64,000 nt of DNA from Desulforhopalus singaporensis (GTDB lineage: Bacteria > Desulfobacterota > Desulfobulbia > Desulfobulbales > Desulfocapsaceae): contig NZ_FNJI01000004.1 of NCBI RefSeq assembly GCF_900104445.1, positions 124,001-188,000 of the forward strand. Reading direction: 5' to 3'. The notes below the pieces were generated by a model. That model ran no database searches and was not told the origin of the DNA. It worked only from the letters and a program-made list of their open reading frames with translations. This document shows, piece by piece, positions 1 through 6,799 of the stretch. Made by a program: the position numbers and the translations under genes. Every line of letters begins with the position of its first letter. Within the stretch, counting starts at the first letter, position 1.

Positions 1-856
1 TGGGCAGAAGGGGAATCTTCATATCCAGCCTGTCGGCGGGGCGCAACGTATGCGAGCCCGCGGCGACCCACATCCGCAACGGTTTGTTGGGGGAGCCGGC
101 GGTAAGGGCGTCGGCGGTGTTTTCGTCGCAGAGAACGGCGCAGGCGGCACCGACGCTCATAAGGCAGCAATCCAGCGCCCGCAGCGGATAGGCGACAACC
201 GGTGAGTTGAGGACGTCGTCGACGGTGATATCCATCGGGGCCTGGGCAAAAGGGTTGAACCTCGCGTAACGGTGGTGCTTGACCGCGATTTCCGCCAGGG
301 TCCGCCTGAAGGAATCTTCCGATTTGCCGAAAATCTGCCAGTAACGCTGGGCCATTACCGCATAATACCCGGTATAGATGTGTCCCAGGGGCGATTCCCA
401 GTCTTTGTCGGCGGCGCAGGAGATGAGAAAGTTTCCTTCGTCGGTGGGAACTTCATCCATTCGTTCCCAGCCCATAACCAGTACGCAGTCCGAATATCCC
501 GAGGCTACCGCCTTCAACCCTTCCCACAGCGCCGACCCTCCTGTGGCGCCGCCGGTCTTGATGCCGACATTGCCAAGAGGGTCGAGGCCGAGCCGGTCGT
601 GAATTACCGCCTCGCCGAGCAGCTGATCACCGAAATGGTCGGCAAAATGACCGTAGTAGCAGCTGTGAATATACCGTTTTAATTCTGCGGGGGACAGGTT
701 GAGAAGAGATGCCGCCATGGTGAACGCGTCAATGCAGAGTTCTTCCGTCCGCCTGTCGACAATGGCGCGGTCGAATTTTGACTGCCCGGCGGTTACCAGA
801 TAAACCGGTCGCTGCAGCTGCGGAATTTTCAACTGTTGTTTACTGAACCTGATCAT
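1..856 (-). CDS. Thiolase-superfamily protein, 3' part cut off by window edge
   Basis: About 285 N-terminal residues are visible; the C-terminal half with the usual His and Cys catalytic motifs lies outside the window. The ATG at 856 follows an AAGGAGATACAGGT ribosome site. The fold assignment rests on a thiolase-like N-terminal half, including a segment (residues about 95-135) with G-rich turn, SALWEGLKAVASG helix and VLVMGWERM strand, as in SCP2/archaeal acetyl-CoA acetyltransferases. Where those enzymes carry the acyl-accepting Cys (ACASG), this protein reads GGATGG, so Cys aligns with Gly. It lies 44 bases downstream of an XRE-cupin regulator on the same strand, so the two are probably one operon. 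Substrate unknown; it could be a non-catalytic thiolase-like partner or a divergent acyltransferase. Confidence 0.75.
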   Translation of the reverse strand, partial: MIRFSKQQLKIPQLQRPVYLVTAGQSKFDRAIVDRRTEELCIDAFTMAASLLNLSPAELKRYIHSCYYGHFADHFGDQLLGEAVIHDRLGLDPLGNVGIKTGGATGGSALWEGLKAVASGYSDCVLVMGWERMDEVPTDEGNFLISCAADKDWESPLGHIYTGYYAVMAQRYWQIFGKSEDSFRRTLAEIAVKHHRYARFNPFAQAPMDITVDDVLNSPVVAYPLRALDCCLMSVGAACAVLCDENTADALTAGSPNKPLRMWVAAGSHTLRPADRLDMKIPLLP

Positions 857-900
857 ACCTGTATCTCCTTGCGGTTGAAAGTTAGGTAGTCACTGAACTG

Positions 901-1443
901 TTACATGGTTCCCACCCAGAGGATAAAGCTGGTTGTATTGCCGGTGTTGGTGATTTTCTGCTGGTCGGGATTCGCCCAGAAATGGGCGGAATCGCCCTGG
1001 CCGAGGTTGTAGCACTGCCCGCTGAGCTTAAGCTCCACCGCCCCCTTGAGCACCGAGAGAATTTCCTGGCCGTGTTTGATGTTCTTGCGCACCGGTATCG
1101 ACCTGCCCGGTTCGAGTACCAGTACCGAAGAGTCGAGCACTTTCCTGTCTTCCTGCGGGAAAAACCTGCGGGTGGCAAATCCGGTATGGGGAAGCTCCAT
1201 CTCCTTCCATTCCGATTTGCGGATAAGTTTGATCCTTTCTTTCTTGCCGGCCTCATTTATCAGTTCACCGGCATCGATCCCCAGAGCGTTGCAGATCCTT
1301 ATCAGGGTTTCAACGGAAGGGGAATTGACATCGTTTTCCACCTGACTGAGAAACCCTTCGGAAATCGATGCCTGTTCGGCAACGACCTTTAGGGTTAGTC
1401 TCTGCTTTTTGCGGTATTTTCTGAGGAGGGTACCGATGTTCAT
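901..1443 (-). CDS. XRE-family transcriptional regulator with C-terminal cupin domain
   Basis: 180 residues. Residues 1-60 form a helix-turn-helix of the Cro/C1 type (LTLKVVAEQASISEGFLSQV), and residues about 105-175 form a small cupin barrel expected to bind a small-molecule ligand. This two-domain design is typical of one-component regulators of catabolic genes. It is the first gene of a minus-strand pair with the thiolase, and it faces a second XRE-cupin gene across 299 bases containing three inverted repeats, which suggests local control of its own operon and possibly of the divergent gene. Ligand unknown. Confidence 0.88.
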   Translation of the reverse strand: MNIGTLLRKYRKKQRLTLKVVAEQASISEGFLSQVENDVNSPSVETLIRICNALGIDAGELINEAGKKERIKLIRKSEWKEMELPHTGFATRRFFPQEDRKVLDSSVLVLEPGRSIPVRKNIKHGQEILSVLKGAVELKLSGQCYNLGQGDSAHFWANPDQQKITNTGNTTSFILWVGTM

Positions 1444-1504
1444 AAAAATATTTATCCCGACAATGATTTCTTGATTTAGACTGTAAATTTCAGTTAATTT
1501 TTTG

Positions 1505-1526
1505 TATAGGTAAATATTAACCTATA
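1505..1526. promoter_or_regulatory. 22-bp near-perfect palindrome, candidate operator
   Basis: Half-sites TATAGGT and ACCTATA flank an AT-rich centre; only one base pair in the 22-bp symmetry is broken. It lies about 60-80 bases upstream of the minus-strand XRE-cupin start, in AT-rich DNA that could carry promoters. Symmetric sites of this size suit homodimeric XRE regulators, so it is the best operator candidate in this gap. Which of the two regulators binds is not visible. Confidence 0.55.
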
Positions 1527-1591
1527 TAAAATATTTTGAACATAGCGATGAGCAATTTTTTTCAAAAAAGGTCAGAATCCGGTGGATACTG

Positions 1592-1633
1592 TTTGGCCGC
1601 TAAACGATTTTTTTCGCCTCTTTAGCGGTCAAA
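1592..1633. promoter_or_regulatory. 13-bp inverted repeat with 16-base spacer
   Basis: Arms TTTGGCCGCTAAA (1592-1604) and TTTAGCGGTCAAA (1621-1633) are complementary except for one position. It sits mid-way between two divergent regulator genes, so it is more likely a second operator or paired binding site than a terminator. Confidence 0.45.
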
Positions 1634-1662
1634 GGACAGCTGGCCGGTCGCAAACCGCACGG

Positions 1663-1683
1663 TTATGCGGTAAAATCGCATAA
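1663..1683. promoter_or_regulatory. 7-bp inverted repeat upstream of second XRE-cupin gene
   Basis: TTATGCG (1663-1669) and CGCATAA (1677-1683) are perfect complements separated by seven AT-rich bases, 60 bases before the start of the plus-strand XRE-cupin gene. A promoter-proximal operator is plausible; nothing more can be said. Confidence 0.4.
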
Positions 1684-1742
1684 GCGGCGGCGGGTGGATG
1701 ACCGTAAAGGCTGGATAATTTTTTCCCTATTGGAGAGACACA

Positions 1743-2333
1743 ATGTCGGATAACAGCGCAAAGATTGCTGAAAGATTAACAACACTACGGCATAAAAGGG
1801 GATTGACGTTGGCTGAGCTGTCGGGACAGCTGGGTATTTCCAAGGCGCGTCTGCAGGAGATGGAAAGCGGTACCAGTGCTCCGTCGCTGGGGACTCTGGT
1901 GCGGCTGGCCCAGTTCTACGAGGTCGCCCTGGGGGAGATCTTCGGCGACAGTGCCGATTCTCCTTTCTGTCTGGTGAGAAAGGATGCCAGGGAAGCGGTT
2001 TCCAGGTTCGGTTCGATAGAGGGCCGGTCCCACGGGTACAGCTACAAGGGGCTGGGGCAGCAGAAGGAAAACCGGCAGATGGAGCCTTTTCTCGTCACCC
2101 TGGCGCCTGAGCAGGAGCACAGGGTGGAGTTGAACGAACATGTGGGGGAGGAGTTTATCTTTGTCCTCGATGGGGAGGTCGAAGTGACCCTTCTTGGCAA
2201 CACCGACATTCTTTATCCCGGCGATTCGATCTACTACGATTCCACCCTCGCTCACAGGGTCGCCTGCGCAGGGGACGAACCTGCCACCATTCTTGCGGTG
2301 ATTTATGCAAAACAGGAGATGATCATCCTCTGA
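1743..2333 (+). CDS. XRE-family transcriptional regulator with cupin domain
   Basis: 196 residues. The N-terminal 70 residues are a Cro/C1-type helix-turn-helix (LTLAELSGQLGISKARLQEM). Residues about 115-190 are a cupin_2 barrel with the usual turn FVLDGEVEVTLLG and a HRV segment near the end. The start follows TTGGAGAGACACA. It resembles the divergent regulator at 901-1443 in architecture but is clearly diverged in sequence, so the pair looks like two separate sensors. Its target may be itself, the thiolase operon, or neighbouring amino-acid metabolism. Confidence 0.88.
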   Translation: MSDNSAKIAERLTTLRHKRGLTLAELSGQLGISKARLQEMESGTSAPSLGTLVRLAQFYEVALGEIFGDSADSPFCLVRKDAREAVSRFGSIEGRSHGYSYKGLGQQKENRQMEPFLVTLAPEQEHRVELNEHVGEEFIFVLDGEVEVTLLGNTDILYPGDSIYYDSTLAHRVACAGDEPATILAVIYAKQEMIIL

Positions 2334-2403
2334 AAAGGTGGGGCGGCGATCGGTTTTCCGGCATGTGCGCACCACATGCCGGAAACATTTAAGACAGCAC
2401 CAG

Positions 2404-3468
2404 TCAGATTACCGGCACTGTCCAGCCGAACGGGTCTTCGCTGCTACCGTACTGGATAGCCATCAACTCGTTGAACAGTTTTGCCGCAACGGGGCCGACC
2501 TCGCCGTCGGCGATGCTTATTTCCCTGCCCTTGAACTTGATCATGCCCACCGGGGAGATAACCGCCGCGGTGCCGGAGCCGAACACTTCTTTTAAGGTGC
2601 CGTTGTCGTGCGCCTCGTAGATTTCGTCGATACTGATCTTTCTCTCAACAACCTTCATGCCCCAGGATTTTGCGAGCTGTATCACCGAGTCGCGGGTCAC
2701 CCCTGCCAGGATGCTCCGATTGAGCTCGGGCGTTACCAGTTCGTCGCCGATCATGAAAAAGATATTCATCGACCCGACCTCTTCTATGTACTTCAGCTCG
2801 ACTCCGTCGAGCCACAGCACCTGGGTATACCCCTCTTTGTGGGCGAGTTCCGTGGCAAAAAGGCTCGCTGCATAGTTGCCGGCAGTCTTGGCTGTGCCCA
2901 CCCCGCCCCGCACTGCCCGGACATGGTCGGTCGTCACCCATATCTTTACCGGGTCAAACCCTTCCGGGTAGTAGGCGCCCACTGGGGACAGGATGATGAA
3001 AAACCTGTAGGTGTGCGAGGAGCGCAGTCCTACATAGGGGTCGGTGGCGATGATCGTCGGACGTATATAGAGCGAGGTGCCCGGCTCGCTGGGAATCCAG
3101 TCCTTTTCAATCTTTACGAGCTCCTTCAATGCCTTGAGCACCATCTTCTGATCAAGTTCGGGCATGCAGAGCATGCGGCCGGACCTGTTGAGGCGCTGCA
3201 GGTTGTCGTTTGGCCTGAAAAGCTGGATAGTGCCGCTTTTGGTCTTGTAGGCTTTCAATCCCTCGAAAATCGACTGACCGTAGTGGAGGACCATGGTGGA
3301 CGGGTCCATCTGAATCGGTCCGTAAGGTTCAATGCGTGCATTGTGCCATCCTTTTTCAGGGGAGTAGTCCATGTTGAACATATAGTCGGTAAAGCAGGTT
3401 CCGAACCCCAGCGCGGAATCTTCCGGATGATCCTTTAGTTTGTCAGCTTTGGTGAATGCAATTTCCAT
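2404..3468 (-). CDS. ilvE: Branched-chain amino acid aminotransferase
   Basis: 354 residues, the longer (eukaryote/BCAT-like) version of class IV PLP aminotransferases. It interconverts Leu, Ile and Val with their 2-oxoacids using glutamate/2-oxoglutarate. The PLP lysine is Lys194 in GTAKTAGNYAASL; the arginine-rich substrate region FRPNDNLQRLNRSG (residues 85-97) and late FGSGTAAVISPVG phosphate-binding loop are present. The start follows GAGGTTACC. The gene is divergent from a 2-oxoacid:ferredoxin oxidoreductase operon; branched-chain 2-oxoacids made here could feed that enzyme, although pyruvate is an equally plausible substrate there. Confidence 0.93.
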   Translation of the reverse strand: MEIAFTKADKLKDHPEDSALGFGTCFTDYMFNMDYSPEKGWHNARIEPYGPIQMDPSTMVLHYGQSIFEGLKAYKTKSGTIQLFRPNDNLQRLNRSGRMLCMPELDQKMVLKALKELVKIEKDWIPSEPGTSLYIRPTIIATDPYVGLRSSHTYRFFIILSPVGAYYPEGFDPVKIWVTTDHVRAVRGGVGTAKTAGNYAASLFATELAHKEGYTQVLWLDGVELKYIEEVGSMNIFFMIGDELVTPELNRSILAGVTRDSVIQLAKSWGMKVVERKISIDEIYEAHDNGTLKEVFGSGTAAVISPVGMIKFKGREISIADGEVGPVAAKLFNELMAIQYGSSEDPFGWTVPVI

Positions 3469-3746
3469 GGTAACCTCGGATGATTATTCTTGGTAACGTA
3501 GAGATATCCAAAAAATATTATGTGTTTTGCCGTAAACAAAGTATTGTAGGCATCAATGAGTTTATCAGGCGCTAAGAATAATGTGGATTTACCTTTTAAA
3601 TCAACATATAAATTCATGCTTGCCGGTAAATTATTGGTTGTTGATAACAGGACCGATGGTAATGTTATCTCTTACGGGAATTTTTCAGTTCGCCATTGCA
3701 CGCGTACGTAAAAGGTCATTGGCGGCAATCAGCATATTGGTGAAAA

Positions 3747-4310
3747 ATGAGAAAAGACATTATTGAAATCAGATGGCACGGTCGCGGAGGCCAAGGTGCG
3801 ATAACCGCCGCGAAAATCGTCGCAAACGCAGCATTTGTCTCCGGGTATAAAGGCGTTGTCATGGCTCCGACCTTTGGTACGGAAAGAAGGGGGGCGCCGG
3901 TTTTTACCTCGCTGAAGATATCGAAGCAGAAGATATACGATCTCTCCCCGATCACCACCCCCGATATGGTGGTGGTGCTCGATCACAGTCTGCTCGAAGA
4001 AGTCAACGTGGTGGACGGACTTAAAGATGACGGGTTGGTGATACTCAACGGTCCCAAGCCGGCTTCCGAGTATTCTTTTGCAGGTGCAAGGGTCGCCGTT
4101 GCCGATGTCACCAGTTGCGGGGTGCAGGCAGGGCTACCTCCGGGAATTGTCAATTCAGGGATCATCGGCGCATTTTCAAAGGCGACCGGCCTGGTTGAGC
4201 TCGATCTTCTGGTGACCGCGATCAAGGACGAGTTCGTCGGGAAAAAGCCTGAATTGAATGCAAAAGCTGCTGAGATTACATACGAAAATACTTTTATCGG
4301 AGATATATAG
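3747..4310 (+). CDS. porG: 2-oxoacid:ferredoxin oxidoreductase, gamma subunit
   Basis: 187 residues. The opening RWHGRGGQGAITAAKI motif and the PTFGTERRGAPV segment are hallmarks of the gamma subunit of pyruvate/2-oxoisovalerate:ferredoxin oxidoreductases, which lies next to the CoA-binding region. First gene of a tight four-gene set in the order gamma-delta-alpha-beta, the arrangement of archaeal-type heterotetrameric enzymes. The following ATG begins immediately after its stop. Substrate specificity is not decidable: ilvE upstream hints at branched-chain 2-oxoacids, pta downstream hints at pyruvate. Confidence 0.9.
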   Translation: MRKDIIEIRWHGRGGQGAITAAKIVANAAFVSGYKGVVMAPTFGTERRGAPVFTSLKISKQKIYDLSPITTPDMVVVLDHSLLEEVNVVDGLKDDGLVILNGPKPASEYSFAGARVAVADVTSCGVQAGLPPGIVNSGIIGAFSKATGLVELDLLVTAIKDEFVGKKPELNAKAAEITYENTFIGDI

Positions 4311-4616
4311 ATGGCCCCTAAAGAATTTTGCAAGATGCTTTCGCGCAGTAAGCCGGGTCCCGGAGACGGAGGGAAGACCGGTTCCTGGCGTGTACTCCGG
4401 CCGGTGATTGACCTGGAAAAATGTATTCCGGCCAAAAAGAACAAAAAAGCCTGCTTTACCTGCTGGCTGTACTGCCCTGACAGTGTCGTTTCCAAGACTG
4501 TACCACCGTCGATTAATCTCGAGTACTGCAAAGGGTGCGGCATCTGTGCCGAAGAGTGTCCGGCCGGTGCAATTGAGATGGTTGATGAATCAAGCTTTAT
4601 CGTGGAGGACAAGTGA
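4311..4616 (+). CDS. porD: 2-oxoacid:ferredoxin oxidoreductase, delta (ferredoxin-like) subunit
   Basis: 101 residues carrying two [4Fe-4S] cluster motifs that relay electrons to external ferredoxin. The second is canonical: Cys73, 76, 79 then Cys83-Pro. The first has Cys38, then nine residues, then Cys48, 51 and Cys55-Pro, so the usual first CxxC spacing is widened by a lysine-rich insert (residues 39-47). Overlaps the alpha-subunit gene by four bases, implying translational coupling. Confidence 0.88.
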   Translation: MAPKEFCKMLSRSKPGPGDGGKTGSWRVLRPVIDLEKCIPAKKNKKACFTCWLYCPDSVVSKTVPPSINLEYCKGCGICAEECPAGAIEMVDESSFIVEDK

Positions 4617-5809
4617 GCATGTATATGATTGAATCGGGTAACGTGGCAGCGGCAACAGGAGTCCAGCTCGCCCGAACCCAGGTGATAGCAGCGTATCCAA
4701 TCACTCCGCAGACGCCTCTTACGGAAAAATTATCTGAATTCGTCGAATCCGGAGTGCTCGACGCGCAATACATTCCGGTCGAGAGCGAACACAGCGCCAT
4801 GGCCGTCTGCATCGCCGCATCCACCGCGGGTGCGCGGGCGTTTACCGCCACCAGCGCCAACGGGCTGCTCTATATGCACGAACAGCTCCACTGGGCGGTG
4901 GGCGCACGGCTTCCGCTGGTCATGTGCGTGGCCAACAGGGGGGTCGGGGCTCCCTGGACGGTATGGAACGACCAGCAGGACTCCATGTCCCAGCGCGATG
5001 TGGGGTGGATCCAGCTCTACGCCAATGACCATCAGCAGATAATCGACACCACCATTAAAGCTTTCAGGCTGGCGCAGACGGTCAGTATCCCGGTCATGGT
5101 CTGCTACGACGGCTACCTGCTGTCGCATACCTATATGCCGTTTGACAAGCCGGACCAGGAAAAAGTCGATGCGTTTCTGCCCCCGTTTACCCCCAGACAT
5201 TTTCTTGATCCGGAAGATCCCGGCAACTTCAACACCGTAACCCTGCCCGATATCCGTCCGGGGGTCGACGGCACCATCGAGCCGGGGTATATGGAAATCC
5301 GGCACAATCTGCATCAGGAGCTGCGGGAGGCCATAGAGGTGTACCAGGAGATCGATCGGGAGTATCAGGAGCAGTTCGGACGCGGCGGTACCCCTCTTGT
5401 GGAAGAATATAGATGTGACGATGCCGATTACGTCGCGGTTTGTATCGGGTCGCTCTCCTACCAGTTTCGTGACGTCATTGACCTTATGCGGGAGAAGGGG
5501 GCAAAGGTGGGGGTGATGGGGATCCAGATGTACCGTCCTTTCCCCGACCAGGCGATCGTCGCCGCCCTGGCTGATCGAAAAGGTGTCATCGTTTTCGAGA
5601 AAGCGCTCAGTTACGGCAACCAGGGACCGCTGTATGGAGACATCAAGTCGGCGCTTTACAGTTGTGAAAAAAAACCGGCGCTGTCCAACTATATCCTTGG
5701 TCTTGGCGGCAGGGAGATAAAGACCAGCCAGCTTATCGACGCGCTTACCGAAGCTTGCGCTGGCCAGGCAGCAGAAGATGCTCCGCGCTGGATCGGTTTA
5801 AAACTTTAG
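4613..5809 (+). CDS. porA: 2-oxoacid:ferredoxin oxidoreductase, alpha subunit
   Basis: 398 residues; GTG start overlapping the porD stop (an ATG two codons on is possible). The alpha subunit contributes the pyrimidine-binding side of thiamine diphosphate binding and the domain contacting CoA. Recognisable segments are AYPITPQTPLTEKL (residues 25-38), the VPVESEHSAM motif with its conserved Glu, and the C-terminal transketolase-C-like part ending GLGGREI. It catalyses, with porB, ferredoxin-linked oxidative decarboxylation of a 2-oxoacid to acyl-CoA and CO2, reversible in autotrophs. Confidence 0.93.
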   Translation: MSMYMIESGNVAAATGVQLARTQVIAAYPITPQTPLTEKLSEFVESGVLDAQYIPVESEHSAMAVCIAASTAGARAFTATSANGLLYMHEQLHWAVGARLPLVMCVANRGVGAPWTVWNDQQDSMSQRDVGWIQLYANDHQQIIDTTIKAFRLAQTVSIPVMVCYDGYLLSHTYMPFDKPDQEKVDAFLPPFTPRHFLDPEDPGNFNTVTLPDIRPGVDGTIEPGYMEIRHNLHQELREAIEVYQEIDREYQEQFGRGGTPLVEEYRCDDADYVAVCIGSLSYQFRDVIDLMREKGAKVGVMGIQMYRPFPDQAIVAALADRKGVIVFEKALSYGNQGPLYGDIKSALYSCEKKPALSNYILGLGGREIKTSQLIDALTEACAGQAAEDAPRWIGLKL

Positions 5810-5819
5810 AGACGAAATT

Positions 5820-6722
5820 ATGGATAATAAAGCAACTATATTGAATCTGACGGAAGAGGAATTTGTTCATCCCGGCAATCGCGCCTGCTCGGGATGCGGG
5901 CTCTCCATCGTATATCGGATAGGACTCAAGGCGCTTGGCAAGAATACGGTTCTGGTGGTGCCGCCGAGCTGTCTGACCGTGATGCAGGGGCTCTACCCGG
6001 TGGCGTCCACCAAGATTCCCTGCGTCAATGTGACCTTTGCCTCCACCGGTGCAGCCGCCTCGGGTGTGCGGGGGGCGATGAAGGCGCTGAAGAAGGATGG
6101 GGTGAACGTGGTTGCCTGGGCCGGAGACGGAGGAACCGGGGATATCGGTATCCAGGCCTTGTCCGGAGCCTGCGAAAGAGGCGAGGATATCATCTATATC
6201 TGCTACGATAACGAAGCGTATATGAATACCGGTATCCAGCGTTCCGGAACAACACCCCAGGGGGTGTTGACGACCACCACGCCGATTCGCGGCAAGCTTC
6301 AGGAAAAAAAGGATATTCCGGCCATTATTGCGGCCCACGGTATAGGGTATGTGGCGACCGCTTCGGCGGCGTTTCCCCTTGATCTGTATGAAAAAGTGAA
6401 AAAGGCGACGACTCTTTCCGGCCCGAGATACATCCATGTGCATACTCCCTGTCCGCCGGGGTGGAATTTCGCCACCAGATACACTATCAAGGTAGGTAAA
6501 CTGGCAGTGGAAACGGGCCTCTTCGATCTCTATGAAATAGAGGACGGCCGGTTGACCCTTACCGGTCCCTCAAAACGGCTGCTCGGCAAAAAGAGAAAGC
6601 CGGTCAAGGAGTACTTTGATGTTCAGGGGCGTTTTAAATCGCTTGATCCCGAGCTTGTAGAAACTCTTCAGGGCAGGATCGACGCCAAGTGGGAGAACTA
6701 TAACGACCAACAGCAGCAATAG
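5820..6722 (+). CDS. porB: 2-oxoacid:ferredoxin oxidoreductase, beta subunit
   Basis: 300 residues. The thiamine-diphosphate/Mg motif is GDGGTGDIG (residues 102-110) followed by NEAYMNTG (131-138). Cys23 and Cys26 in ACSGCG, Cys51 and a later Cys in HTPCPPGW match the four ligands of the [4Fe-4S] cluster found in this subunit. Last gene of the porGDAB operon, convergent with pta. Acetyl-CoA made here could be converted to acetyl phosphate by the adjacent Pta. Confidence 0.94.
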   Translation: MDNKATILNLTEEEFVHPGNRACSGCGLSIVYRIGLKALGKNTVLVVPPSCLTVMQGLYPVASTKIPCVNVTFASTGAAASGVRGAMKALKKDGVNVVAWAGDGGTGDIGIQALSGACERGEDIIYICYDNEAYMNTGIQRSGTTPQGVLTTTTPIRGKLQEKKDIPAIIAAHGIGYVATASAAFPLDLYEKVKKATTLSGPRYIHVHTPCPPGWNFATRYTIKVGKLAVETGLFDLYEIEDGRLTLTGPSKRLLGKKRKPVKEYFDVQGRFKSLDPELVETLQGRIDAKWENYNDQQQQ

Positions 6723-6730
6723 ACCGGGCA

Positions 6731-6760
6731 GCGGCCCGCCTGCGCAAGCGTGCTGGCCGC
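6731..6760. terminator. Possible bidirectional terminator between porB and pta
   Basis: GCGGCC (6731-6736) and GGCCGC (6755-6760) are complementary and lie in the 77-base gap between convergent stops. There is no T-run on either side, so this is a weak call. Confidence 0.3.
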
Positions 6761-6799
6761 GCCTGGTTATCGGTAAAACCACTTCCTGCCTGTTTTTAA

